A stretch of 64,000 nucleotides of DNA, from the NCBI RefSeq assembly GCF_013408825.1, contig NZ_JACCBZ010000006.1:186001-250000 (forward strand). Reading direction: 5' to 3'. Position 1 is the stretch's first letter. The number at the start of each line of letters is the position of its first letter. The stretch is from Mucilaginibacter tundrae. Lineage in GTDB: Bacteria > Bacteroidota > Bacteroidia > Sphingobacteriales > Sphingobacteriaceae. A program made the position numbers and the translations under genes. The notes beneath the pieces were generated by a model, which did not search any database, had not been told where the DNA came from, and saw only the letters and a program-made list of their open reading frames with translations. This document shows, in pieces, positions 37,279-46,264 of the stretch.

Positions 37279-38826
37279 TTAATGCGAATCGGTTACCGCT
37301 TTTTGCCCTTTTCTGAATGGCGCCAGGTATATTATTGGTATGGCGCAAAGCATCACCAAACCAACAATCCAATAGGCATCATCATAAGTTAATAATAAAC
37401 TCTGCCTGTTAACCATACCATCAATAGCGCCATAAGCCATGTTTGTAGCATCTGATATTGATTTTCCTTTTGACACGAATAATTGGATGTACTGGTTAAA
37501 CCGTTCGGTAAAATAGGAGTTATAAGGGTTGATATTATCTAAAAGATTATTGCGGTGCATTGCCTGGCGAACATGGATCATGGTTGTTAAACCTGCAATC
37601 CCAAATGAACCGCCTAACTGGCGCATCATGTTATTTAAGCCCGTACCCTGGCCAACCTCCGCCCCTTTTAAGCCGCCGATAGCCAAAGTTGTTAACGGCA
37701 CAAAAAGCAGCGCTAAGCCCATGCCCCGTATCGCCAAAGGCCAAAAGAAGTCGCTGGTGCCTGTTGACAAGGTAGAGTGGCTTAACATAGATGAAAAGAC
37801 ATAAAACAACACCATACCTACGGTAGCCATAAACTGCGCGGGCACGCCCTTGTTAAGCATAATACCAACAAAAGGCATCATAATTACAGTAAATATCCCA
37901 CCGGGAAATAAAATTTCTCCCGTTTGCTGCGCCGAAAAGCCTAACAAACTTTGGCAAAACACCGGGAATACGAATGTTGACCCATACAAGCCCACTCCTA
38001 ATACAAACGAGGTAAACATGCCTGCGGAGAAGCTCCGGTGTCGCATGATCTTAAAGTTAACTATTGGGTATTCGGTACTTAACTCCCGCCATATAAAAAG
38101 CAATAACCCAATTACTGCAGTGCAGGTTAGCACTATAATGTAAGTAGCCGAAAACCAATCGTCATCTTCTCCTTTTTCTAATATAGTTTGCAAACTGCCC
38201 ACCGATATTGCCAATAAAGCAATTCCCCACCAATCGATAGGCTTACCCCTACCATCACTTGGCGTAGCCCTCACAAACAAATAGGTACATGTAGCTGCAA
38301 GGCAACCTACGGGGATATTTACATAAAATATCCAGCGCCAGGCTGCATGGTCAGTAATATAACCGCCTATTGTTGGGCCGATAGTAGGACCAACAATAGC
38401 ACCCAGCCCAAATAGAGCTGTTGCTGTACCTACCTGTTCAGGCGGCCAGGTTTCTAATAAAATAGCCTGCGCTGTTGAGATGAGCCCGCCGCCGGCAATG
38501 CCCTGCAGTACCCTAAAGCCGATCAATTCATTAAGACTATGCGAATTACCACATAAAAACGAAGCAACAGTAAATACAATTATAGAGGTTAAAAAATAAT
38601 TCTTCCGCCCAAAAAAGCTGCCTAACCAGCCCGACATAGGCAATATAATAACGTTTGCCACACTGTAACCCGTAACCACCCAGGCTGCATCGGTTAAGGT
38701 GGCTCCCAAATTGCCCTGAATTTGAGGGATTGATACATTTACGATGGTTGTATCTATCAATTCCAGCAACGATGCTGTAATTACTGTAATGGTTATGATC
38801 CATTTTTTTAATCCCGTTTCGGCCAT
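37279..38826 (-). CDS. DHA2-family MFS multidrug transporter (EmrB/QacA-like)
   Basis: This protein is about 515 residues. I chose ATG 38824-38826 (MAETGLKKW) because the upstream part of the frame lies in the operator/promoter region. About 14 membrane segments are predicted, with the DHA2 motif LDTTIVNVSIPQIQGNLG-like stretch (ELIDTTIVNVSIPQ), GWLGSFFGRK and GLGAIVGPTIGPTIGG. It should export hydrophobic drugs. No EmrA or TolC gene is adjacent. Confidence 0.9.
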   Translation of the reverse strand: MAETGLKKWIITITVITASLLELIDTTIVNVSIPQIQGNLGATLTDAAWVVTGYSVANVIILPMSGWLGSFFGRKNYFLTSIIVFTVASFLCGNSHSLNELIGFRVLQGIAGGGLISTAQAILLETWPPEQVGTATALFGLGAIVGPTIGPTIGGYITDHAAWRWIFYVNIPVGCLAATCTYLFVRATPSDGRGKPIDWWGIALLAISVGSLQTILEKGEDDDWFSATYIIVLTCTAVIGLLLFIWRELSTEYPIVNFKIMRHRSFSAGMFTSFVLGVGLYGSTFVFPVFCQSLLGFSAQQTGEILFPGGIFTVIMMPFVGIMLNKGVPAQFMATVGMVLFYVFSSMLSHSTLSTGTSDFFWPLAIRGMGLALLFVPLTTLAIGGLKGAEVGQGTGLNNMMRQLGGSFGIAGLTTMIHVRQAMHRNNLLDNINPYNSYFTERFNQYIQLFVSKGKSISDATNMAYGAIDGMVNRQSLLLTYDDAYWIVGLVMLCAIPIIYLAPFRKGQKAVTDSH

Positions 38827-38861
38827 GTGACAATTGTTTATTAATTCCGTATTTGAAATTA

Positions 38862-38887
38862 CAAATTTAATCAAACGATTGATTAAA
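38862..38887 (-). promoter_or_regulatory. Operator overlapping the promoter of the MFS-TetR unit
   Basis: TTTAATCAA (38866-38874) and TTGATTAAA (38879-38887) form a perfect 9-base inverted repeat with a 4-base spacer, TetR-sized. On the minus strand it overlaps TAAATTTG (38862-38869), a TAnnTTTG -7 element. Repressor binding would block the promoter. Confidence 0.6.
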
Positions 38888-39218
38888 ACATTTGTTTAAA
38901 ACAATTATATGTATTATTACTTTTTCATGACCGATAACTAACCAGAAGTAAATTGACCAAGCAGTGCTTAAAAGAAGTTGTATTTATATAAGTATTTATG
39001 ATTTAAAGAGTCGAAAAAGTGTTTTTTTTCACTAATTTCTTGATCAAAAACCTCCTTTTTAGGTGATTTAAGGTTAATTTTCGTCCAAAAAGCACTATTT
39101 TTCCGCCAATTTCGATTGAAAAAATAATCTAAAAACGCCTTTTTTAGTGCTTTTAAGGGCGAAAAGCATACTAAAAGTGTACCAAATGTACCAAGTGTTT
39201 CATATGTACCATGGTACA
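38888..39218. other. AT-rich intergenic region with a dispersed repeat
   Basis: No credible gene is seen. The DNA is AT-rich with homopolymer runs. It holds copy 2 of the dispersed repeat at 39173-39198, and a related GTACC palindrome around 39204-39217. Confidence 0.45.
39173..39198. repeat. Copy 2 of the dispersed intergenic repeat
   Basis: AAAAGTGTACCAAATGTACC and the six bases after it match the minus strand of 12-37 at 25 of 26 positions. Function is unknown. Confidence 0.5.
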
Positions 39219-39851
39219 CTACACCAGCTTTTCTCGTGCGAAGAATTTTTGGATTGTATCCGGAGCCGTCATCAAAAAGGTTTGGATACCTAATTGTTTG
39301 GCTGTTTCAAGGTGCTGGGGGCTATCGTCAATAAATAAGGTTTCTGCAGGTATCAGGTTATTCTCATTTAACACCTGCTCAAAGATGGCTGCTTCGGGCT
39401 TACGTTTACCGGTAAGGTGAGAATAGTAGGTTTTCTCAAACAATTGATCGTTGTTAGGTATACCGAATTCACTTTTTAAGTACTCATGCACATAATCGTA
39501 ATGAATAGCATTGATATTGCTCAGCAGGAATGTGCGGTATTTGGTCTTCAGCTTTAACAATAGTTCATGATTTCCAGCTGGTATGCCTACAAAAATAGCG
39601 TTCCAGGCATCATCGATTTGCTGATCGGTAAGATCAGGTTTTCGAGCAAGCTCCCTGATGCGATCGCGAAACGCGGCGTTGGTTATCTCGCCCCGCTCTA
39701 ATAAGTTGAATACAGGATCTTGCTGGCGATGCCCATAAAATTCATCTGCATTATTGATACCCAGGTTTTTCCAAGCCTGTTGTACTTTAGTAAAATCAAT
39801 ATTGAAGATCACGTTTCCATAGTCGAAGATTATATTTTTAATATTTTGCAT
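39219..39851 (-). CDS. HAD-superfamily hydrolase (YihX-like phosphatase)
   Basis: This 210-residue protein starts at MQNIKNIIFDYGNV (ATG 39849-39851). HAD motifs are present: motif I as FDYGNV, motif II FLLSNIN, motif III around GKRKPEAAIF, and motif IV FIDDSPQHLETA. Motif I has Tyr after the nucleophile Asp and Asn two on, a known variant in this subfamily, which includes alpha-glucose-1-phosphate phosphatases. It lies on the chromosomal side of the tRNA, so it is not island cargo. Confidence 0.88.
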   Translation of the reverse strand: MQNIKNIIFDYGNVIFNIDFTKVQQAWKNLGINNADEFYGHRQQDPVFNLLERGEITNAAFRDRIRELARKPDLTDQQIDDAWNAIFVGIPAGNHELLLKLKTKYRTFLLSNINAIHYDYVHEYLKSEFGIPNNDQLFEKTYYSHLTGKRKPEAAIFEQVLNENNLIPAETLFIDDSPQHLETAKQLGIQTFLMTAPDTIQKFFAREKLV

Positions 39852-39917
39852 AATAACTGTTGGTAATTTAAGCGCAAATATGTAATATTGCGCCTCGAAA
39901 ATAAACAAATATTTTCA

Positions 39918-39991
39918 GCGCCTATAGCTCAGTTGGTTAGAGTAGAAGACTCATAATCTTTTGGTCCCTGGTTCGAGCCCAGGTGGGCGCA
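39918..39991 (+). tRNA. tRNA with CAT anticodon (Met, or Ile if modified)
   Basis: The 74-base cloverleaf has acceptor arms GCGCCTA and TGGGCGC, D-stem GCTC/GAGT, anticodon stem GAAGA/TCTTT with loop CTCATAA, and T-stem CCTGG/CCAGG with loop TTCGAGC. CCA is not encoded. The CAT anticodon can be elongator Met or tRNA-Ile2. A recombinase lies 212 bases downstream, so its 3' end is the likely attachment site. Confidence 0.95.
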
Positions 39992-39997
39992 CTTATT

Positions 39998-40034
39998 AAA
40001 AAAGGGCATTTTCTGGCGAAAATAGCCCTTTTTT
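39998..40034 (+). terminator. Terminator after the tRNA
   Basis: AAAAAAGGGC pairs with GCCCTTTTTT across the inner ATTTTC/GAAAAT pairs and a small loop, with a T-run. It lies seven bases from the tRNA end. Confidence 0.8.
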
Positions 40035-40060
40035 GCTATATTTGGGCGGTTTTCACCGAG

Positions 40061-40187
40061 ACGGTACTGACACCGTAAAACTTCAAAACGTCAGGATTTA
40101 CATAATTTTTTGTTGAACTTCACGTAAAAAGTGTCGGGATTTCGTCGGGATGATATTCGGCTCAATTCCTTAAGCATTTTTTACGTG
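40061..40187 (+). promoter_or_regulatory. Short repeats between tRNA and integrase, candidate recombinase arm sites
   Basis: GTC[AG]GGAT occurs at 40090-40097, 40133-40140 and 40144-40151; the last two are 11 bases apart. CACGTAAAAA at 40121-40130 is inverted at 40178-40187. ACGGT and ACCGT (40061-40076) form another small inverted repeat. Such groups of direct and inverted sites beside an integrase are typical of arm-type binding sites. Confidence 0.4.
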
Positions 40188-40203
40188 CCCAAATTTTAAA
40201 ATT

Positions 40204-41541
40204 ATGGCACTCGTAAAAGCTGTTGTTTATGAAGAATTCAAAAGAACCGATGGCACCTACAATGTAAAAATCAAGGTTTACCACCAAAAGAAAAAGCGGT
40301 TTATTGACACCACGCATTTCCTGTCCAACCGGCAGTTGGACAGCGATCTTAAAATCAAGGATAAATTTATCCTCCAGGAATTAGCCGTTACGCTGACCGA
40401 TTACCGGAAAACGATCACGGAACTTGGCCCGAAACTTACTTTCATGACCTGCGATAATCTCAAAGATTTTTTGGAGGGCAAAGACGAAGTAGTTGATTTT
40501 GTGAGATTTTGCAACCATCACATCGCAGCCCTTAAGGAGGACGGCCGTGACGGAACCGCAAAGAACCACGCAAAAATCAAAAACAGTCTTGTCGATTATT
40601 TCGGGAAAGACCGCATATCGATGCTGGAAATTAATGCAGCCATGCTTTACCAGTACGAGAAATGGCTACGTCGTGAACGCGTGATGACCCGTACCAACCA
40701 GTTAGGTAAAGAAGTAACAACCAAAAAGAAAGGCATGAAAGACGGCGGCATCTACCCGCATATGCGCGATCTCCGCACCTTATTTAATGAAGCCTGCAAA
40801 CTTTACAACAATGAAGATTTGGGCCTGGTCAAGATCAAGCACTATCCGTTTAAAGTTTATAAAATTGGTGCGCCACCAAAAACAAAAAAACGGAATATCC
40901 AGCCCGAACAAATTATAAAATTGCGGGATTGTGTCCTACCAGCCGATAGCCGGGCTGAGTTGGCAAGGGACCTTTTTCTGCTCAGTTTTTATCTCTGCGG
41001 TATGAATGCTGTCGATCTGTATAAACTGGATCGTTATGACCCGACATGGAGACGGCTGGAATATAACCGTTCCAAGACCGAAGGCATGCGCGACGATGAC
41101 GCATTCATCAGTATTAAAATCATTCCGGAAGCTCGCCCTTTATTGGAAAAATATATAGGCACGCTACAGGCGCGTTATTCAACTGCCAATGGGTTGGATA
41201 CGGCTTTGAGCAAAGGAATGGAGCTTGTTCGTGATCGCGCGGAATTGCCGGAACTTACTTTTTATTGGGCACGGCACTCGTTCGCGACCATTGCCAGGAA
41301 CAAATGCCGCATGAGTAAAGATGATATTGCCGAGGCGCTGAATCATGTTGATGGCGAACACAGCACAACCGACATCTACATCGAAAAGGATTGGGGTATT
41401 GTTGATGACGTACAGTCGGCGGTAATTAATTTTATTCGGACACTTGACAATCCGCCACGATTAAGAATAAAAACTACTGTAGTCGCTAAATTGGTAAATC
41501 CGGAAGAACAACGTAAAACTATGCGGGTGATAAGTGCATAA
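40204..41541 (+). CDS. Tyrosine recombinase (island integrase)
   Basis: This 445-residue site-specific recombinase has an N-terminal arm-binding domain, a SAM-like core-binding domain (VDFVRFCNHHI through YEKWLRRE), and a catalytic domain with R357-H358 in WARHSFAT, a His in ALNHVDG and nucleophile Y392 in TTDIYIEKD. The first conserved Arg is replaced: the usual GxR block reads CGMNAVDLY, as in CTnDOT-like integrases of Bacteroidota. It reads away from the tRNA, which fits insertion at the tRNA 3' end. Confidence 0.9.
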   Translation: MALVKAVVYEEFKRTDGTYNVKIKVYHQKKKRFIDTTHFLSNRQLDSDLKIKDKFILQELAVTLTDYRKTITELGPKLTFMTCDNLKDFLEGKDEVVDFVRFCNHHIAALKEDGRDGTAKNHAKIKNSLVDYFGKDRISMLEINAAMLYQYEKWLRRERVMTRTNQLGKEVTTKKKGMKDGGIYPHMRDLRTLFNEACKLYNNEDLGLVKIKHYPFKVYKIGAPPKTKKRNIQPEQIIKLRDCVLPADSRAELARDLFLLSFYLCGMNAVDLYKLDRYDPTWRRLEYNRSKTEGMRDDDAFISIKIIPEARPLLEKYIGTLQARYSTANGLDTALSKGMELVRDRAELPELTFYWARHSFATIARNKCRMSKDDIAEALNHVDGEHSTTDIYIEKDWGIVDDVQSAVINFIRTLDNPPRLRIKTTVVAKLVNPEEQRKTMRVISA

Positions 41542-41591
41542 TTAACCAATTTAGGTTCAAATAATATAAAATTTGTTTAACAAGAACTCTA

Positions 41592-41621
41592 AAACAAAGT
41601 CATCTTTAGGTGACTTTGTTT
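41592..41621 (+). terminator. Terminator of the integrase gene
   Basis: AAACAAAGTCA and TGACTTTGTTT form a perfect 11-base stem around an 8-base loop. It lies 51 bases after the integrase stop. There is no strong T-run beyond the stem itself. Confidence 0.65.
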
Positions 41622-41693
41622 GCTTCTACCCCCAAACCGCCACGCAAATAATACCTTATATTTCAACCTATATTGTCTATTTTTAAAGCCTGT

Positions 41694-41701
41694 TATATTT
41701 G
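41694..41701 (+). promoter_or_regulatory. TATATTTG box immediately before the HsdR-like gene
   Basis: This matches TAnnTTTG exactly but ends three bases before the ATG. If it is the real -7 element, the transcript would be leaderless or begin just after the ATG. It may be chance. Confidence 0.3.
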
Positions 41702-41704
41702 TAA

Positions 41705-44659
41705 ATGGCTTTCAACGAAGATTCACGAGTTAAAATACCTGCTATCCTGCACCTTACGCGACTTGGATATAAGTATATCCCAAGGCACAAACAACAAAGG
41801 GTTGAAGAAACAAATATTTTTCAGGAAATATTTATAGGAAGTATTGCCCGGATCAATCCCAATATAAGCAATGAAGAAATAAACCGTCAGTTAGATGAAA
41901 TTACTTTAAAGCTCGACTTTGAAGATCTTGGCAAAGATTTCTATAAAAGTATTACCGCAACATCAGGGATTAAGCTTATCGATTTTAATAATTTTAGCAA
42001 CAATACTTTTCACGTAACGACAGAGCTAACCAGTCGGAACGGTGAAGAAGAATTCAGACCCGATATTACGGTGTTAATCAATGGAATGCCATTAATTTTT
42101 ATCGAGGTTAAAAAGCCCAACAATAAAGAAGGAGTTTTGGCGGAACGCAAACGAATTAATGATCGCTATAAAAACAAGAAATTCAAGCGTTTTGCTAACA
42201 TCACCCAACTGATGATTTTCTCTAATAATATGAAATATGAGGACGGGGTAGTAGAACCATTACAAGGTGCCTATTACGCCACTTCAGCTTATGCTGATCT
42301 ACAGTTCAATTATTTCAGAGAAGAGGAAAGTTTAAATCTAGCGCAATTGCTTACAGATGAAGACGATGTTGTTGAAAATACTGTACTGAAAGATAATAAT
42401 ATCATCGCCATTAAGCATTCGCCGGAATTTATAACTAACAAACATTTCGACTCGCCAACCAATAAGATTCTAACCTCATTGTTAAATAAGGAACGATTGG
42501 CCTTTATTTTAAAATATGCGATTGCTTACGTTGATGATGAAATAGAGGGCAAGATCGTGACGCAAAAGCATATTATGCGTTATCCGCAACTTTTCGCTAC
42601 AAAAGCCATCGAACAAAAGCTTAACGCAGGGGTAAATAAAGGGATCATCTGGCATACTCAAGGTAGCGGAAAAACCGCATTAGCCTATTTTAATTTGAAG
42701 TTTTTAACCGACTACTTCCAGAAAAGTAGCACAATAGCGAAATTTTATTTCATCGTTGATAGAATTGATTTGGCCAATCAGGCAGCAACAGAATTTGCTA
42801 ACCGCGGATTGGTAGTCAATCGAGTAAACTCACGGAACGACTTTCTTAACGATATGAAGAAAGTGAGCACTATTTATAATAGTTCAGGTGATCGTGAAAT
42901 ATCTGTAGTTAATATTCAAAAATTTACAGAGGATACGGTGGTTGTAAAACATTTGGATTACGACATTAATATCCAGCGCATCTATTTTCTGGATGAGGCA
43001 CACCGAAGCTATAACCCCAAGGGCAACTATTTAGCTAACCTAATAAATTCTGACAAGCAAGCGATAAAAATTGCATTAACTGGTACGCCCCTGTTACGCG
43101 AAGTTGCCAAAGAGTTTGACAGCAAAGCTTTGTTTGGTGAGTATATACATAAGTATTACTACAATCAATCAATTGCAGATGGTTATACCTTACGGCTGAT
43201 CAGAGAAGGCATAGATACCACCTATAAAATGCAAATGTTGGATGTGCTGGAACAAATAAAGGTGCTACAAGGAGATATTCCTAAAAGTAAAGTTTTTGCA
43301 CACCCGAAGTTTGTAAAGCCTATGCTGGAATACATTCTGAAAGACTTAAAAAACTTTAGAAGAACGGAAAGCGATCAATCAATCGGTGCTATGGTGGTTT
43401 GCGACACCTCAGACCAAGCAAAGGAGCTTTTTACCTATTTTGAGGAGCTATATGGAGTTCAAAAGCCTACTGTATTAATGGCAGCTGAACCGGCATCAAT
43501 CTACGGAAGGAATTCGGATAAAGCGTTAAGGGCGGCACTTATCCTTCATGATGTGAATTCTAAAGATGAACGGAAAGAGCAAGTTAAACAATTTAAGGGT
43601 GGAGACGTCGACATTTTATTCGTCTATAACATGTTGCTAACTGGGTTTGATGCCAAACGCTTAAAGAAATTATATTTGGCGAGAGTTGTCAGAGATCATA
43701 ATCTTTTGCAAACACTAACCAGGGTAAACCGCCCTTATAAAAAATATAAATACGGGTATGTGGTCGATTTTGCCGATATCAGCGCAGCCTTCCGCGAAAC
43801 AAATGATAATTATTTCAAAGAACTACAGGGCGAGTTGGGTGACGAGATGGTTAACTACAGTAATTTGTTTAAGTCAAATGATGAGATAGTCGCCGAAATC
43901 CAGGAAATTAAAGAAACACTGTTCCGTTTTGATACCATAAATGCCGAACTTTTCAGTCAGCAGGTTAGTGAAATCACCGAAAAGAAAGATTTATTAGTAT
44001 TAATTAAGGCCTTACAAAATGCAAAGGAACTTAAGAACCTTATGCGGCTACAGGGCAATGAAGAATTATTAAACAAGCTGGATTTCTATAAATTAAACCA
44101 ACTGCTCAATGTCGCCCAGGCGCAACTGGATAAATTAAATCTGATTGATACGCTAAACAACGAGGCCGATACAACTAACCTTCTTAATGCGGCTTTAGAG
44201 GACGTGATCTTTTTATTTACTAAAGTATCAGAAGAAGAATTGATCCTTGCCGACGAGTTACGTGGTCAGCTCAAGCGTACCCGTGAAGCACTGCTATTTA
44301 ATTTTGATCATAAGGACGCGGAATTTATATCACTGCGGGAGGAATTAGAGCGGATATTTAAAAAGAAGAACCTGGATCAGGTAAGCCAAAACGATATGCG
44401 TGAAAACCTTCTCTTGCTGAAATCAATTTACGACCGGGTTACCGAGCTCAACAGAAAAAATAATCTGCTAAAAGCCAAGTATGAACAAGACGAAAAATAT
44501 GCCAGGATTCATAAGCGATTGCAGGAAACCAAAGGGATTTCTGCCAAAGAAATTCAATTGCACGAAGCTTTGACGAATGTGAAAATACAAACTGATGAAC
44601 AACTGCTCAATAACAAAAATATCCTCGATAAGGCGCATAGGGAGTGTCTATATCGCTAA
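41705..44659 (+). CDS. hsdR: Solitary HsdR-type nuclease-helicase (type I restriction R-like)
   Basis: This 984-residue protein has an HsdR_N PD-(D/E)xK nuclease with D120 (RPDITV) and E134-V-K136 (FIEVKK), then a superfamily 2 helicase: Walker A TQGSGKT with K323, DEAH box D430-E431-A432-H433, and motif III LTGTP. The C terminus is a charged helical region (FKKKNLDQVSQNDMREN). HsdR normally needs HsdM and HsdS, but neither gene is visible here. It may work with distant subunits or act alone in defence. It is the first cargo gene of the island. Confidence 0.88.
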   Translation: MAFNEDSRVKIPAILHLTRLGYKYIPRHKQQRVEETNIFQEIFIGSIARINPNISNEEINRQLDEITLKLDFEDLGKDFYKSITATSGIKLIDFNNFSNNTFHVTTELTSRNGEEEFRPDITVLINGMPLIFIEVKKPNNKEGVLAERKRINDRYKNKKFKRFANITQLMIFSNNMKYEDGVVEPLQGAYYATSAYADLQFNYFREEESLNLAQLLTDEDDVVENTVLKDNNIIAIKHSPEFITNKHFDSPTNKILTSLLNKERLAFILKYAIAYVDDEIEGKIVTQKHIMRYPQLFATKAIEQKLNAGVNKGIIWHTQGSGKTALAYFNLKFLTDYFQKSSTIAKFYFIVDRIDLANQAATEFANRGLVVNRVNSRNDFLNDMKKVSTIYNSSGDREISVVNIQKFTEDTVVVKHLDYDINIQRIYFLDEAHRSYNPKGNYLANLINSDKQAIKIALTGTPLLREVAKEFDSKALFGEYIHKYYYNQSIADGYTLRLIREGIDTTYKMQMLDVLEQIKVLQGDIPKSKVFAHPKFVKPMLEYILKDLKNFRRTESDQSIGAMVVCDTSDQAKELFTYFEELYGVQKPTVLMAAEPASIYGRNSDKALRAALILHDVNSKDERKEQVKQFKGGDVDILFVYNMLLTGFDAKRLKKLYLARVVRDHNLLQTLTRVNRPYKKYKYGYVVDFADISAAFRETNDNYFKELQGELGDEMVNYSNLFKSNDEIVAEIQEIKETLFRFDTINAELFSQQVSEITEKKDLLVLIKALQNAKELKNLMRLQGNEELLNKLDFYKLNQLLNVAQAQLDKLNLIDTLNNEADTTNLLNAALEDVIFLFTKVSEEELILADELRGQLKRTREALLFNFDHKDAEFISLREELERIFKKKNLDQVSQNDMRENLLLLKSIYDRVTELNRKNNLLKAKYEQDEKYARIHKRLQETKGISAKEIQLHEALTNVKIQTDEQLLNNKNILDKAHRECLYR

Positions 44660-44934
44660 CCGAGTATTCCTGGCTTCTTATACAATAGAATAAATTAATC
44701 TGGTCTGGACAGGTTGCAGACTTTTTTCTTGCCTCTGAAACTGCTTCAGCTTCATTTGCGGCGATAATTTTCATTAACATAGCGTTTTCTTTTGACGGCA
44801 TCAGGCCTCTACTATATAAAGGGAAAGGTTCAAAGGATTTGGAAATACTTTTTTAAAAAAACTAAAACTGAGGCGATACCAGTTAATTGAGCAATAATTA
44901 TTAGTAATTTTATATCATTACCTAACAACCTTTA
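44660..44934. other. Non-coding stretch before the graspetide operon
   Basis: There is no clear plus-strand gene. A 64-codon minus-strand frame (44607-44801, MKIIAANEAEAVSEARKK within it) overlaps the HsdR end and has no promoter or recognisable family, so I do not call it. The AT-rich right half probably holds the operon promoter. Confidence 0.4.
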
Positions 44935-45330
44935 ATGAAACCTCTGATTTTAGATTTCAAATTACCCAGGTACGAGGAAGAAAATCCCGTTACTTACACC
45001 TATGACCATGCTGAAGCCTTGAATGTGATTTGGGCTAATGGGGTAAAAAAACCATTTATCGATATTGATGCCAGCGATGTTGAATTGCTGACAAAAACCA
45101 AGGTTGAGCGGGAACGTGACGACGACCAATTCCTCAGCAAATTAGGTACTAAGACGGAGGCCGGCCGGGAAAAAAACGACAGTCACGATATTATTCTGGA
45201 GATGATGACGAAAACATTAACAGTTAGAGAACGGGACGACCGGGATAATCAAATGCTTGAAATGATGACCAAGACACGCACACAAAGAGAAAGGGACGAT
45301 GAGTATTTTGATCATTACCAGCAAAATTGA
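44935..45330 (+). CDS. Multi-core graspetide (omega-ester peptide) precursor
   Basis: This 131-residue protein is leader plus four repeats. The leader (residues 1 to about 50) includes FKLPRYEEENPV. The cores begin at TKT 53-55, 72-74, 92-94 and 112-114, a period of 19-20, with consensus TKT-x3-R-E-[RK]-[DN]-D. Thr and Lys before Glu and Asp are the donors and acceptors that ATP-grasp ligases join as side-chain esters or amides. The gene overlaps the ATP-grasp gene by 32 bases. The core is not the microviridin TxKxPSD type. The peptide's role is unknown. Confidence 0.75.
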   Translation: MKPLILDFKLPRYEEENPVTYTYDHAEALNVIWANGVKKPFIDIDASDVELLTKTKVERERDDDQFLSKLGTKTEAGREKNDSHDIILEMMTKTLTVRERDDRDNQMLEMMTKTRTQRERDDEYFDHYQQN

Positions 45331-46264
45331 TATTACCTCGGATTTTGTTGTTAAAAGCCTGAAGTTAAAAAAGTTAGATTTTTATCGCCTAAATACCGAG
45401 GACATCGGAAGATCGCTACAAATAACTTTTGATTTTAATGCTAATAAATTTCTTGTGTTTGACAGGCAGATCAATCGTACAATTGATTTGTTAGAAATAA
45501 AATCTGTCTATTTTCGCCGTCCGGAGATTAATGATGAACTGGCCGGGGTATCCCCTGGTGAACGTAATTTTGTTCGCTCTGAAATACTATTTGTGCTCGA
45601 AGGAATTTATAAAATACTACGGAACGCATTTTGGATTAACACCGTTGAGGCCATCCGAAATGCAGAAAATAAAATTTTTCAGCAGCTTTTAGCTAAGCAA
45701 CTTAAACTTCAAACTCCTGATTCCTTGATTACCAATGTTCCTTCGTATGCTCAAAACTTTTACCTTCAACACGATGCTTCCTGCATCATTAAGCCAATAA
45801 AATCCGGCTTGGTTGAAGGAGTAAATGAAGAAGGCGTCATTTTTACAAATAAGGTCGAAATCAATGACGACAATAATAAGCGGATAAGTGTTTGCCCTGT
45901 GTATTTGCAAAATCTTATAGAAAAGGAGGGGGATGTTCGAATAACCGTGATAGGCAAAAGATTATTTCCGGCACTAATCCATTCACAATACTCCGATGAA
46001 GCGCGGATTGACTGGCGAAAATCTTCTTTGCCGCTTAAACATACTATACTGGACCTGCCATCGGACATTGCACAAAAATGTTTAGACTTGACCAACCTTT
46101 TAAATTTAAACTTCGCCGCAATTGATCTTATTTTAGATAAAAATGGCAATTTTATTTTTTTGGAAATTAATCCCAATGGTCAATGGGCCTGGATTGAAAA
46201 ACGATTAAACTTTAATATTTCAGATGAGATCACGACGCTCCTGGCTGAAGGCCATCCTAATTAA
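45299..46264 (+). CDS. MvdD-like ATP-grasp graspetide ligase
   Basis: This 321-residue enzyme should use ATP to form side-chain ester or amide rings in the precursor. The N-terminal domain carries YFRRPEI, typical of the MvdC/MvdD family. The ATP-grasp core has NAENKIFQQLLAKQLKLQTP, a Lys in CIIKPIKSG, GDVRITVIGKRLFPA, and the metal-binding E289-I-N291-P-N-G-Q-W. It lies between the precursor and the membrane-protein gene, overlapping both, so translation of the set is coupled. Confidence 0.85.
   Translation: MSILIITSKIDITSDFVVKSLKLKKLDFYRLNTEDIGRSLQITFDFNANKFLVFDRQINRTIDLLEIKSVYFRRPEINDELAGVSPGERNFVRSEILFVLEGIYKILRNAFWINTVEAIRNAENKIFQQLLAKQLKLQTPDSLITNVPSYAQNFYLQHDASCIIKPIKSGLVEGVNEEGVIFTNKVEINDDNNKRISVCPVYLQNLIEKEGDVRITVIGKRLFPALIHSQYSDEARIDWRKSSLPLKHTILDLPSDIAQKCLDLTNLLNLNFAAIDLILDKNGNFIFLEINPNGQWAWIEKRLNFNISDEITTLLAEGHPN

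Noticed and set aside
38968..39219. Minus-strand frame of 83 codons in AT-rich DNA
   Set aside because: The composition is that of the repeat-bearing intergenic region and the product resembles no protein family.
44607..44801. Small minus-strand frame of 64 codons after the HsdR gene
   Set aside because: It overlaps the HsdR end, has no recognisable family and no visible promoter; I treat it as unproven.
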